Source: JANMGV01 sp037440405 (GTDB lineage: Bacteria > Planctomycetota > Planctomycetia > Pirellulales > Pirellulaceae). From it: a stretch of 64,000 bases of DNA. This document shows positions 27,277-36,177 of this stretch, piece after piece (position 1 is the first letter of the stretch; each line of letters starts with the position of its first letter). The position numbers and the translations under genes were made by a program. The stretch is taken from NCBI GenBank assembly GCA_037440405.1, contig JBBIUE010000012.1:1-64000 (forward strand), in the 5' to 3' direction. The notes under the pieces were generated by a model, which ran no database searches, was not told the origin of the DNA, and worked only from the letters and a program-made list of their open reading frames with translations.

Positions 27277-28740
27277 CTATGCGAAATTCGGAACTTCGTG
27301 GACGACGACCAAATTGTGCGTGTGGTCCATCACACTGTTTCCTGTAACAAAAACGACGTAGTCGCCAGGAGCAAGTATCTTCTTTTCGCAGCCCCAGCGA
27401 GCGACCTCATCAAAAATCTTTTCAGGATCATCAAGGTTATGGACAATGCGAGGCATAATGCCCCAGAACAGACACATTCGCCGAAGCGTCGAAGGTTGAT
27501 TGCTGACACCAATCGTCGGAACGAAATTGCGCTGTTTCGATTTCACCCATGCTGTCCCTCCCGAACGCGTCACAATGACAACCAGCTTCGCTCCAATCGA
27601 TTCGGCTATTTCCGCAGCACTATGCGTCACGGCAGAAGTTATCGGATGGACGCGTTCGAAGGACCTCGCCTTGCCGCCATTGGGAGCGTCCTTAAGCAAC
27701 TGCTCCGTATGGAGCATGATTCGATGCATCGTGTCCACCGCCAATATAGGATACTGTCCAATCGCCGTCTCGCCGCTCAACATGCAGGCATCGGCACCAT
27801 CCAAAATGGCGTTGGCCACGTCGCTTGCTTCCGCTCGAGTCGGACGGCGATTGTGGTGCATGCTTTCGAGCATCTGGGTCGCGACAATCACCGGTTTCAT
27901 CTTGTCTTGGCACACCCGAATGATTCGCTTCTGGGCCACCGGAGTTTCAGCGACGTCGATTTCAACTCCTAAATCACCTCTCGCCACCATGACTGCATCG
28001 GTGGCGTCCACAATGGATTCCAATTCCGCAAGGGCCTCGCGCTTTTCGATCTTGGCTACCACCATGGCTTGGCTGTCCATCGACCGCAACAGGTTTTTGA
28101 GCGACATGACATCTTGCGCGGAGCGAACAAAGGACAAGCTAATGAAATCAATCTCATTCCGAGCAGCCCAAAGAGCATTCTCGACATCTTCGGGTCGCAT
28201 CGCCGAGACACTCAGCGAGACGCCTGGCAAATTGATTCCTTGCCGAGAGCGGATGGTTCCTCCCACCAATGCCTTGCAACGAACCTCTTGCGACGTCTTG
28301 TCGATGGCTTCCAGCGTGATCGTCCCGTCCGCAAGCATGACTCGGTCACCAATTTTCAATTCGTCGATCAAGCGGGGGTAATTGCTGCACAATTGCGTTG
28401 GCTCGGAAACGTGTTCACCGCGAATGAATGTCACTTCGCTCCCGGTTTCGAGTTCCATCGGTTCCACGGCCAGCGACCCCAAGCGAATTTTCGGTCCGGC
28501 CAAATCAAGAAGAACCGCAACCTCGAACCCGACTTTTTCGCGAACCGCTTTGATCTTGCCGAGAATACGTTCGAAGTCGGCTTGTTTGCCGTGAGCAGCA
28601 TTGATACGAAAGACATCCACTCCGTGCTTGATCATTTCCGCCAAGACGGTTTCGTCTTCACATGCCGGTCCGATGGTCGCGACGATCTTCGTCCTTGCTT
28701 CACTGATCGATGAGCGAGCGTCCGGTGTAAGTGACATCAT
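27277..28740 (-). CDS. pyk: pyruvate kinase
   Basis: Converts phosphoenolpyruvate and ADP to pyruvate and ATP. The 487-residue protein begins at the ATG at 28740, preceded by AAAGGA nine bases upstream; the frame is open further but those 40 residues are basic and unlike the family. Motifs: TKIVATIGPAC at the N-terminus, LLDLAGPKIRLG, VAKIEKREAL with the catalytic Lys, MVARGDLGVEI with metal ligands, and KPVIVATQMLESM. The C-terminal allosteric domain ends HTHNLVVVHEVP. Length is normal. A candidate sigma-70 promoter lies about 85 bases upstream. Confidence 0.95.
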   Translation of the reverse strand: MMSLTPDARSSISEARTKIVATIGPACEDETVLAEMIKHGVDVFRINAAHGKQADFERILGKIKAVREKVGFEVAVLLDLAGPKIRLGSLAVEPMELETGSEVTFIRGEHVSEPTQLCSNYPRLIDELKIGDRVMLADGTITLEAIDKTSQEVRCKALVGGTIRSRQGINLPGVSLSVSAMRPEDVENALWAARNEIDFISLSFVRSAQDVMSLKNLLRSMDSQAMVVAKIEKREALAELESIVDATDAVMVARGDLGVEIDVAETPVAQKRIIRVCQDKMKPVIVATQMLESMHHNRRPTRAEASDVANAILDGADACMLSGETAIGQYPILAVDTMHRIMLHTEQLLKDAPNGGKARSFERVHPITSAVTHSAAEIAESIGAKLVVIVTRSGGTAWVKSKQRNFVPTIGVSNQPSTLRRMCLFWGIMPRIVHNLDDPEKIFDEVARWGCEKKILAPGDYVVFVTGNSVMDHTHNLVVVHEVPNFA

Positions 28741-28830
28741 TCGGCGGCATCCTTTCAATTCTGGCTCGATTTTAGTGATCATCGTACACCGCGATGCGTT
28801 TCGGGTGGCCTTCGACATCGCGTTTTTCCC

Positions 28831-28860
28831 ATGTAACGTTTTACGGCAATTGCCTGTCAA
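28831..28860 (-). promoter_or_regulatory. candidate sigma-70 promoter for pyk
   Basis: Minus strand TTGACA (28860-28855) and TTACAT (28836-28831) are separated by 18 bases. A perfect GGCAATTGCC palindrome lies in the spacer and could bind a dimeric regulator. The start point would fall near 28825, about 85 bases before the ATG. Prediction from consensus only. Confidence 0.35.
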
Positions 28861-28975
28861 AATATACCCGTATTTTGTACGGCACCGCTCAATCCATTCG
28901 AAAGGGAAAAAGTTTTGAGGGAGTTCGCGAGTGCCCGACGTCGGTCGAATCGATGCTCGGGAAGATCAGTCGCCA

Positions 28976-29254
28976 TTAACGCGATCCGCACGTTGCCTCA
29001 TTTCCCCTTAACCCACTTCGTGATTTTATTGTCGACGAGATGTTGCTTGCGAGTTTCTCAATGCGGGCTAAGAGTTCCCTGAAGAATTCGCGTCGCTTCA
29101 TCAACCAGCACGCGAAAAGCGGTGACTCGCGAAACGATGGATGCTTGATCGATTGCCCTTCGAAGCGTCGATGTTCTCCCTCGAGCGTTTCGACGGCCTT
29201 GACGAAATTCGATTCGATCTCGTGAGCATCGAACCGCCAGGGCCGATAAGTTTC
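28976..29254 (-). pseudogene. possible small gene or gene relic without a start codon
   Basis: A 92-codon frame follows an in-frame TAG at 29257-29255. It reads ETYRPWRFDAHEIESNFVKA, then VETLEGEHRRFEGQSIKHP and LMKRREFFRELLARIEKL, a charged helical text with GC-rich third codon positions like the neighbours. No ATG, GTG or TTG occurs in its first 48 codons; the first usable start leaves only about 40 residues. It could be the 3' part of a broken gene, or a gene hidden by a sequencing frameshift near 29257. No family recognised. Confidence 0.3.
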
Positions 29255-29332
29255 CTAGAATACTGCCTGGACGATTCCATGTGCTTTTCATCCAACAACC
29301 TCTGTTGGCGTCCTGTAATGTCGATTTTCCTT

Positions 29333-29337
29333 GGAGG
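29333..29337 (+). promoter_or_regulatory. ribosome-binding site fixing a TTG start
   Basis: GGAGG ends five bases before the TTG at 29343, the best-placed start for the metallohydrolase. The ATG at 29382 lacks such a site. Confidence 0.65.
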
Positions 29338-29342
29338 CTCGT

Positions 29343-30149
29343 TTGTCCAACTTCTTTTCAAGTATTGATCTTCGTGGCGAGATGATTTTACTTGGGACGG
29401 GTACCTCAGTGGGTGTGCCGGTCATTGGATGTAGCTGTGATGTTTGCAGGAGCTCGAATCCATGCAATCAGCGAACCCGATGCTCGGCAGTGCTTGGGTT
29501 GCCCGGTGGGAATCTCTTGATCGATACACCTCCCGATATTCGGTTCCAGTTGCTTCGCGAGGGAATTGGCATGATCCATGCCGTGCTCTACACGCATGAG
29601 CACGTGGATCATCTGTATGGCCTAGACGACCTGAGATTATTTCCTTTCGCGTTACGTGGACCTGTGCCCCTGTATTGCGAAGAGCAAGTCGAACGTCGCA
29701 TTCGACATGCTTTTGATTACGCCTTCACCGGTGAGGAGCCCACACACGCGGGAGGGGTACCTCAGTTGGAATTCCGCCGAATTGGATTGGAGTCGTTCGA
29801 TATCTTAGGAAAGACCGTACAACCGATGCGATTGATTCACGGTCCGAGGTTCCAAGTGCTCGGATTTCGAATTGGTAATGTCGCCTACTGCACGGATACC
29901 AATGGAATTCCTCCCGAATCGATGGCTCTCCTTCAAGGTCTCGATGTTCTCGTCTTGGATGCATTGAGACGGGCACCCCACCCCACTCATTTCTCCTTGG
30001 ACGAAGCCATCGCCATCGCGGAGGCATTACAGCCCAGGAATACCTACTTCACTCACGTTTCGCATGAGTTCGATTTCGAACACACCAACAATCAGCTTCC
30101 GAAGAACATGCGATTAGCGTATGACGGTCAGCGAATTCCCTTGACCTGA
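29343..30149 (+). CDS. MBL-fold metallohydrolase, PhnP-like
   Basis: A 268-residue metallo-beta-lactamase fold hydrolase. It starts at a TTG with an ideal GGAGG site; the product begins LSNFFSSIDLRGEMILLGTG. GTSVGVPVIGCSCDVC with further Cys residues forms the extra zinc-binding loop typical of PhnP. YTHEHVDHLYGLDDL holds the HxHxDH metal motif, and IHGPRFQVLGF, YCTDTNGI and THVSHEF supply the later ligands. PhnP hydrolyses cyclic ribose phosphates in phosphonate breakdown. No phn genes are nearby, so the broader term 'phosphodiesterase-like' is safer. Its 3' end overlaps the convergent haem protein gene by 22 bases. Confidence 0.88.
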   Translation: MSNFFSSIDLRGEMILLGTGTSVGVPVIGCSCDVCRSSNPCNQRTRCSAVLGLPGGNLLIDTPPDIRFQLLREGIGMIHAVLYTHEHVDHLYGLDDLRLFPFALRGPVPLYCEEQVERRIRHAFDYAFTGEEPTHAGGVPQLEFRRIGLESFDILGKTVQPMRLIHGPRFQVLGFRIGNVAYCTDTNGIPPESMALLQGLDVLVLDALRRAPHPTHFSLDEAIAIAEALQPRNTYFTHVSHEFDFEHTNNQLPKNMRLAYDGQRIPLT

Positions 30150-33100
30150 GTCGATCGGATATAGGCGAGCAGATCGGCCAATTCTTGGTCGGATAGCAAC
30201 TCGCCAAAATTGGAAGGCATCAGCGAAAGTTCGCTCTTTTTCTCTTCAGCAATCTCTCCAATCGGGAGGGCTTCATTCTTTCCAAGTTGATCGGTCAAAG
30301 TGACCACTTGGTCATCGCGCTGGCGAATTAAACCGACCATTACCGTTCCACTTTCCAACAGTAGACTAGACATACGAAACGCTTCATCCACATTTCGGCT
30401 AGGAAGCAAGATGTCTTCCAGTAATCGCTGCGTTCCTCTGCCCCCGACGCCTTCGAGTTGCGGTCCAAGTACGGTCCCTTGCCCATCGAGCTGATGGCAT
30501 AAAGCGCAGCGTGTCTTAAAGTGCTCGAGGCCGCGAGCGGGATCACCAGTTAACATCTCAACTCTTCCGATTCGGAGGTCGACGTCCTTCGCTTGATTCC
30601 CCTGAAGTGCGGCTTTTTCACGCAACTGCTTTAATTCCTCGGCGATTGCCGATGACGGAAGCGCGGCCCACCAAGCGTCATCAAGCTTGAGCAGGACGTC
30701 CGTGCCAAGCCATCCCTGGCGAATACTCTGAGTCAATAGCGGTAATTGATCGACTCGCTTCGCGACAAGGGCCGCCAATGCAGACTGTTGCATCGAAGTT
30801 GCTCTTTGCGCCAGTTGCTTGAGGATCAAAGCGGCCGCGTTTGGTGGGTCGCTGATGCGTTTCGACTCGTTCAAGCGCTCTCTCACTTCGGGAGCATTTT
30901 CGATCTCTTGGCACCAGCCTTGATCGCTTCCAGTTTTAAGTAAGTCGCTCAATAACGGTTGCGTTGAGGCAATCAAAGCCGCCTCCCAATTCCATCGCCA
31001 ACCGACATCGAACAATTTGTCTGTCTGAAGGGAACGCACTACTTGTTTGACTGTGGAGGAATCCAAGAAAGGTACAAGCCTCAGCATCGTTCGAACGAGT
31101 TCATGGATTGGGTGCGGGTTGAGGCCGACCAGCGAGAATTCGCCGACCGCGATCCACGCGAAGGCGTCCCCATCGTCACCGTCGATCGCCTCGAAGCGAA
31201 CGGGGTTCCCTTCCCATGGACGCAGATCCCAAAACACGACCGAAGCCACATCATTTCGTGGAACCGGAGTTCGCACGAGAATTTGCCCTGTCATGAAATC
31301 GACAAGCTGAACATAGTTCTTCTGCCGACCAGGATGGTCTGGGTGGCCGTCGTGTCCTGCTAACAGAAACCGCAGCTCGTTGGGACAGTCGGTTACGAAC
31401 GAGAGTTTTCCAGTGTAGCGTTCGCCCAGTTGGATGCTGTCGAGCATAGGGATTCCACCCTCGCGTCCACTTGCCAGACGATGCGAGATCGGCCAAGGTT
31501 CTGCTGAATTGCGATTGCCGGAGACTTGATTCCAGGTGCGGAGCGGCCATACACTCGAAAGTGCAGGATTGTGCGAAGCATTCTCGAAGGTCTCCATCAG
31601 GAACTCCGCAATGGCCTGATTCGTTGACTCGGAGATTCGACCAAAACGCAGCTTCTGCTGGGTCGCAACCTTTTCCAAAAGCGTCGAAAGTTGGATGGGA
31701 TCATGAGCAAACCGCTTTCTGAAAACTTCGAGAAGCTCGCGACTTCGGTCTAAGGGAACAGCTGCGGCGATGCGTTCAAAGACGTCGCTCGACAGTCTAT
31801 CCAGTTCATCCGATTGCTGAACAAACGACACGATCGCTTTGGAAGGCATGGCTTTATCGAGGGCAGTCATGATTGGGATGAGCTTCACTGCTTCCGGGCT
31901 TCGAATCGGAATGTAGGATGGAGCGTCTGCACTGGTCCAACTCGCGAAAACTTCTGATCGAACTTCCTCATTCCGCAGTAGATCCCGAATCGCGATCTTG
32001 GCAGCTTGAGCCAGAATCCAATCGGAATTTTCGCTTCGCGCGAGAGTCGCAAGTAGCCGAGGAAGATCATGGACTCCACCGTGGATCGCTAAGGCCTCAC
32101 ACGCCGCTCGCGCTGCATGTGCGAAATCAGGGCGGCCCTCCGATCGATCGAGCACACCTCGAATGACCTGAACATCCGGGCATCGCTGAACCTTCGAACT
32201 AGCTAGAATGGCATGATGACTAACCCAAGGATTGGAATTTGCAGCCAATTCGCTCCAAGCCCTCGGTAGCTCGCCATGAATGCGAACCCAGGCCCACATT
32301 GCCATTACTCGGCGTTTGGGAGATTCGTTGGAATTGCTGATCAACTGCTCCAAAATCGGTAAGGACTGGATTCCAAATCGATTTTCGATGGCATCCAACG
32401 CAAATCGCGAGACACCAGGCCGGTCGTCCATAAGATGTTTGATACAATCGGATAAGGACGACCAATCTGGAGCTTGGTACGCAGGATCGGCCGTCCCTTC
32501 GCCTACATAACGGATTCGCCAGATTCTCCCCCGAAATCGGTCTCGCTCAGGATGGTCGAGCCGAACTTCATAATGTCCGATGATCTTGTTGTAAAAATCG
32601 GCGACGTACAGAGCACCATCCGGACCAAATATGAGATCGACAGGGCGAAACCAAGGATCGTCACTGGTCAAAAAATCGGGTTGCTCCTCCGCGCGAACCG
32701 ACGCACCTACACGTCGGATGAAGTTTCGGTTGATGCGGCTGGTCATCACGTTGCCGCTGAGGGAATTGTTTGCAAACGCGCTCGGGGCACCAGCGAACTG
32801 GCTGATCGCAATTCCTGCGATGGCAGTACTGCCATGAAGATGATCCATAACTGGAGGGACGAATCCGAGACCATCATGTGGCCGCCCAAAACTCTCATAA
32901 CATCCGCCTCGCAGCAACTGAGTGATGGGCTTACTGTGACAGTCCGCTGTAAAGAAATCTCCGTAATCATCCTCAACCATTCCGTACGGATTGACTTGTC
33001 CATGCGTAAAAATCTCGATGCGTGATCCGTCGGCTCGAAATCGAAATGTGTTCCCCGATGGCATGAAAACGGTATGTCCATCTGTGCCGGCAACTCTTGA

Positions 33101-33751
33101 CTGATTGTTGAAGCCGTGGCATGCGTAGATCCAACCGTCCAAGCCTCGGCGCAGCGAGTTGATCATTCCATGCGTATCACGGGTTGTGTCGAAGGGACCC
33201 AATATCTTCTGTCGAGTGTCGCAGACCCCATCGCCATTGGAGTCGCGGAACCAAATCAAGTCTGGAATCGAATAGGCAATCACGCCGTCTCGATACGGCA
33301 AGATGCCGATCGGGATATTTAAGCCTTCTGCGAACGTGATTACGGTTTCGAAGGTTCCATCGTGGTCGCGATCTTCAAGAACTTGGATTGCATCCCTGCC
33401 TTGGCCCTCTTTGGCAGGATAAGGGTACTCAACGGTTTGGGTGACCCACAACCGTCCTCGCGCGTCGAATGCCAAGTTCAATGGCTTCGCGATCGTCGGC
33501 TCTGCGGCGACTAACTCTACGATAAACCCTTTCGGAAGATGAAATCCGGCCAACTCATCTTCCGGCGAGCGGGGCTCGGTAGGCCGTACGCCCTCGCCGT
33601 ACCATGATGCTGGTGACGAAGGTTCATCGGGAACCTCGTCACTTGACTGGAACGCGAAAGACGTCGACGCCCAACTCAGCAAGATGAGGGAATGGATGAA
33701 GATAAATCGACATCGAAATGAAATACCTACGAATTGGATGCATGTGTGCAT
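30128..33751 (-). CDS. PVC-type haem-binding CxxCH protein with dehydrogenase-like propeller
   Basis: A 1,207-residue exported protein with a signal peptide to about residue 35 (cleavage near FAFQ). The N-terminal half is the membrane-bound-dehydrogenase beta-propeller typical of planctomycetes and verrucomicrobia: FHLPKGFIVELVAAEPTIAK, LWVTQTVEYPYP, RDTHGMINSLRRGLDGWIY, FRPVDLIFGPDGALYVADFY. A HEAT-like helical region follows (about 420-700), then a beta-sandwich. The C-terminus is a monohaem cytochrome domain with CALCHQLDGQG and a Met-containing LMPSNFG axial-ligand loop. Such proteins are thought to be periplasmic sugar or alcohol oxidoreductases; the substrate is unknown. It lies 88 bases after the deiodinase-like gene. 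Confidence 0.9.
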   Translation of the reverse strand: MHTCIQFVGISFRCRFIFIHSLILLSWASTSFAFQSSDEVPDEPSSPASWYGEGVRPTEPRSPEDELAGFHLPKGFIVELVAAEPTIAKPLNLAFDARGRLWVTQTVEYPYPAKEGQGRDAIQVLEDRDHDGTFETVITFAEGLNIPIGILPYRDGVIAYSIPDLIWFRDSNGDGVCDTRQKILGPFDTTRDTHGMINSLRRGLDGWIYACHGFNNQSRVAGTDGHTVFMPSGNTFRFRADGSRIEIFTHGQVNPYGMVEDDYGDFFTADCHSKPITQLLRGGCYESFGRPHDGLGFVPPVMDHLHGSTAIAGIAISQFAGAPSAFANNSLSGNVMTSRINRNFIRRVGASVRAEEQPDFLTSDDPWFRPVDLIFGPDGALYVADFYNKIIGHYEVRLDHPERDRFRGRIWRIRYVGEGTADPAYQAPDWSSLSDCIKHLMDDRPGVSRFALDAIENRFGIQSLPILEQLISNSNESPKRRVMAMWAWVRIHGELPRAWSELAANSNPWVSHHAILASSKVQRCPDVQVIRGVLDRSEGRPDFAHAARAACEALAIHGGVHDLPRLLATLARSENSDWILAQAAKIAIRDLLRNEEVRSEVFASWTSADAPSYIPIRSPEAVKLIPIMTALDKAMPSKAIVSFVQQSDELDRLSSDVFERIAAAVPLDRSRELLEVFRKRFAHDPIQLSTLLEKVATQQKLRFGRISESTNQAIAEFLMETFENASHNPALSSVWPLRTWNQVSGNRNSAEPWPISHRLASGREGGIPMLDSIQLGERYTGKLSFVTDCPNELRFLLAGHDGHPDHPGRQKNYVQLVDFMTGQILVRTPVPRNDVASVVFWDLRPWEGNPVRFEAIDGDDGDAFAWIAVGEFSLVGLNPHPIHELVRTMLRLVPFLDSSTVKQVVRSLQTDKLFDVGWRWNWEAALIASTQPLLSDLLKTGSDQGWCQEIENAPEVRERLNESKRISDPPNAAALILKQLAQRATSMQQSALAALVAKRVDQLPLLTQSIRQGWLGTDVLLKLDDAWWAALPSSAIAEELKQLREKAALQGNQAKDVDLRIGRVEMLTGDPARGLEHFKTRCALCHQLDGQGTVLGPQLEGVGGRGTQRLLEDILLPSRNVDEAFRMSSLLLESGTVMVGLIRQRDDQVVTLTDQLGKNEALPIGEIAEEKKSELSLMPSNFGELLSDQELADLLAYIRSTQVKGIR

Positions 33752-33839
33752 AGGATGCTAAGTGGATGGTGGAGGAAGGAAGTTCGATAGGAGGATCAAG
33801 AGGGCGGGCTCTAGTTTCGCAATCGCCATGGACATTACC

Positions 33840-35087
33840 TTATTTGTTGTCCAGCGTTTGGTCGAGCAAGGTCAGGACGAGGGCTTGTTCCATTTCACCG
33901 GGAAGGAATCCGAACGGACCGCGGCCAGACTTGAACACAATCGTACCTTGGCGATCGATGACATACAATCGCGACGGCATGCCACTGTAAGCATGGCCAA
34001 CAGCATCGTCGATGGAGTCGACCAAAAGAGGCATCGAGTACCGCAATCGCTGAAAGCACTGTTGAGCAACCACCTTTCGTTCGCCAAACGTTCGCGGCTG
34101 AACAACGCTCACACCGTCAAGAGCATTGCTTTGCATCGACCATCCATCTTCAGGGTGCGATTCTCGAACGTAGATCGCCAAGAAGTTCGCGTCATCTCGA
34201 AACCGCTTGGAAATATCATCGACCTCAGGATAGAGTCGGCGGTAAGGGCCGCAAGTAAAGTTGCCAAAGATCAATACTGTTGGCTTCGAACCGAACATAC
34301 TGGTCAGCCTGATGGTTGCCGTTTCATCCTGAGTCATCAACTCGAAATCAATGGCCGCATCTCCGACGGATGGTCCACAATGGATCGAGCCGAGTTCTCC
34401 GTTGAACAATCCCTTCAGGAGCCTTTCAACGGTCGGCTCGTCACCGCTCAAATATCCGCCGCTGCTTCGCAGGATGCGATCTCGAAATTGCTCGGAAGAG
34501 AATGCGCCATCCGAACTTCGCACGGAACGAAAGAAGAGTTCCCACTCTTCTGCATTGACCCGATCATCGCCATCGACATCGATCGTACGGAACACCCGAT
34601 TCAAGGTAGTTGTCTGAAGCACCCAAGGATTCTGATCAGACCAATCGAAATCAGCCGCTTGAAGCCTGCCGTTCCGATCCCGATCTAGACGGGAAAAGAG
34701 CCGCTCACTCCCACGAAACGACTGTGGGGTGACCGAATCTGATTCAGAAATTCCATGCTTCTGGGTCAGCCAACTCCAATCGAACTTTGACTCAGCCGGT
34801 CCAAACCACCCATCGCTGCCTCTCATCCGCCCGCCGGTTGTCAGAATGGCTCGCAACATGCGAATCGCATCGGGGACAGGCAAGTCGGCGTACTGTTCAT
34901 CAATTCTCTGCAAAACGCGATTTCGGTGGGTAGGCGAACTGATAGCAATAGCGGCTTGCCGCTTCCAGTCTGCAACTTCCTGAGCCGTGAGATTGGAGGT
35001 GTCCCGCTCTTGGCTCAAGAGAGGATTCGCAATGAAGCACCATGTCGCAAGAGTGGTTCCGAGCATCCGCGTCAATCGAATGTTCAT
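33840..35087 (-). CDS. EF-hand protein with iodothyronine deiodinase-like thioredoxin domain
   Basis: A 415-residue exported protein; the signal peptide covers about residues 1-25 from the ATG at 35087 (an ATG seven codons earlier is possible). Two canonical EF-hands follow, DRDRNGRLQAAD and DVDGDDRVNAEE (about residues 140-195). The C-terminal half is thioredoxin-like and matches the deiodinase family: KPTVLIFGNFTCGPYRR has Cys where animal enzymes have selenocysteine, NFLAIYVRESHPEDGW matches the IYIEEAHPSDGW block, and MPSRLYVIDRQGTIVFKSG and GPFGFLPGEME match the family end. It probably acts as a periplasmic peroxidase or reductase with Ca2+ binding (inference). It sits just upstream of the haem protein gene. 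Confidence 0.85.
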   Translation of the reverse strand: MNIRLTRMLGTTLATWCFIANPLLSQERDTSNLTAQEVADWKRQAAIAISSPTHRNRVLQRIDEQYADLPVPDAIRMLRAILTTGGRMRGSDGWFGPAESKFDWSWLTQKHGISESDSVTPQSFRGSERLFSRLDRDRNGRLQAADFDWSDQNPWVLQTTTLNRVFRTIDVDGDDRVNAEEWELFFRSVRSSDGAFSSEQFRDRILRSSGGYLSGDEPTVERLLKGLFNGELGSIHCGPSVGDAAIDFELMTQDETATIRLTSMFGSKPTVLIFGNFTCGPYRRLYPEVDDISKRFRDDANFLAIYVRESHPEDGWSMQSNALDGVSVVQPRTFGERKVVAQQCFQRLRYSMPLLVDSIDDAVGHAYSGMPSRLYVIDRQGTIVFKSGRGPFGFLPGEMEQALVLTLLDQTLDNK

Positions 35088-35310
35088 CAATCGCTTTTTT
35101 TTGCACATCGAATGCTAGCTCACTAAATTCATCATGACCGGGACGATTTGCCTAATCAGCATACTTGATGATTGCCGAAACAGTCTAGGTAGTCCGTAGC
35201 GAGCTTTTGGTTTCGGGGGGCGAATTCCTTGGGCGCTGAACGGCAAGTGACTTGATTGCGAGTCCGATCGGGACAGGTCAGGTTACTACCCTTGGCGATC
35301 GTTCCCCTTC

Positions 35311-36177
35311 ATGTCCAACGTCGTAGCACAATACAACGAACGCGATTCCGGTTTGTCCGGAACCCTCGTGCGGTGGGTGAACACCTGGGGCCGCGTAGTC
35401 ATTAGCGGCATGTCGACCGTTGGTGACATGGCCATCTTCTTCTGGCGGATCATGGTCTGGATGACGACCACCCGTCCGCAGCGCGAGACGCTGATGCCGA
35501 ACTTCTATGCTGTCGGTGTTCTCAGTCTTCCAGTGGTTGCTTTGACTGGAACGTTCATCGGCATGGTCCTCGCAGTTCATACGCATGTGCAATTCAAGAG
35601 TATCGGACTGGAATCGAAGCTTGGTGCCGTGATCAATATGTCCTTGGTTCGAGAGCTGGGACCGGTACTGGCCGCGACCATGCTGGCAGGACGTGTCGGA
35701 AGTGCGATGGCAGCAGTCATTGGCACCATGCGAGTGACCGAGCAAATCGACGCGCTGGTCGCCATGGGAGCGAATCCCATTCATTACTTGGTCGTTCCGC
35801 GATTTCTTGCTTGCGTGTTGCTGATTCCGGCCCTAACAGTGATGGCGGATTTCATGGGGATCGTGGGAGGGTATTTTTACAGCGTCAATGTGCTCGGAAT
35901 CGACCACGCACAGTACCTGCGGAACAGCCGTGAGTTCGTGGGAGGGTTCGACTTTTTCTGCGGTATTTTCAAAAGTGTCTTCTTCGGAGCGATCATTGCA
36001 GTCGTCAGTTGTTATCGCGGCTTCAATTGCCAGGCAGGTGCCGAAGGAGTAGGCAAAGCGGCCACAGCGTCCTTCGTCCATGGCTTCGTCTTGATTCTCA
36101 TTGTTGATCTCGTTCTCAACATCGCGTTGAATGGTGTCTATGCCGCACTTTGGCCAAGAGGGGTGAAGTTGTTCTGA
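35311..36177 (+). CDS. mlaE: MlaE-family ABC transporter permease (lipid asymmetry)
   Basis: A 288-residue permease of the Mla/MCE system, which moves phospholipids between the membranes. After a 60-residue N-terminal segment with an amphipathic helix come five membrane helices. The conserved MlaE blocks are ALTGTFIGMVLAVHTHVQF, VRELGPVLAATMLAGRVGSA (the coupling motif ELGPVL), MRVTEQIDALVAMGANPIHYL, and SCYRGFNCQAGAEGVGKAAT. It overlaps the next gene by one base (TGATG), so the two are translationally coupled. No soluble MlaC or MlaB is encoded nearby. Confidence 0.93.
   Translation: MSNVVAQYNERDSGLSGTLVRWVNTWGRVVISGMSTVGDMAIFFWRIMVWMTTTRPQRETLMPNFYAVGVLSLPVVALTGTFIGMVLAVHTHVQFKSIGLESKLGAVINMSLVRELGPVLAATMLAGRVGSAMAAVIGTMRVTEQIDALVAMGANPIHYLVVPRFLACVLLIPALTVMADFMGIVGGYFYSVNVLGIDHAQYLRNSREFVGGFDFFCGIFKSVFFGAIIAVVSCYRGFNCQAGAEGVGKAATASFVHGFVLILIVDLVLNIALNGVYAALWPRGVKLF

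Larger units (their letters stand above)
28741..29342. other. pyk leader and intergenic stretch, with one start-less open frame
   Basis: About 600 bases between the divergent pyk and metallohydrolase genes. It contains the candidate pyk promoter and a minus-strand frame (28976-29254) without a usual start codon that nonetheless reads like protein; see the separate entry. Confidence 0.5.
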
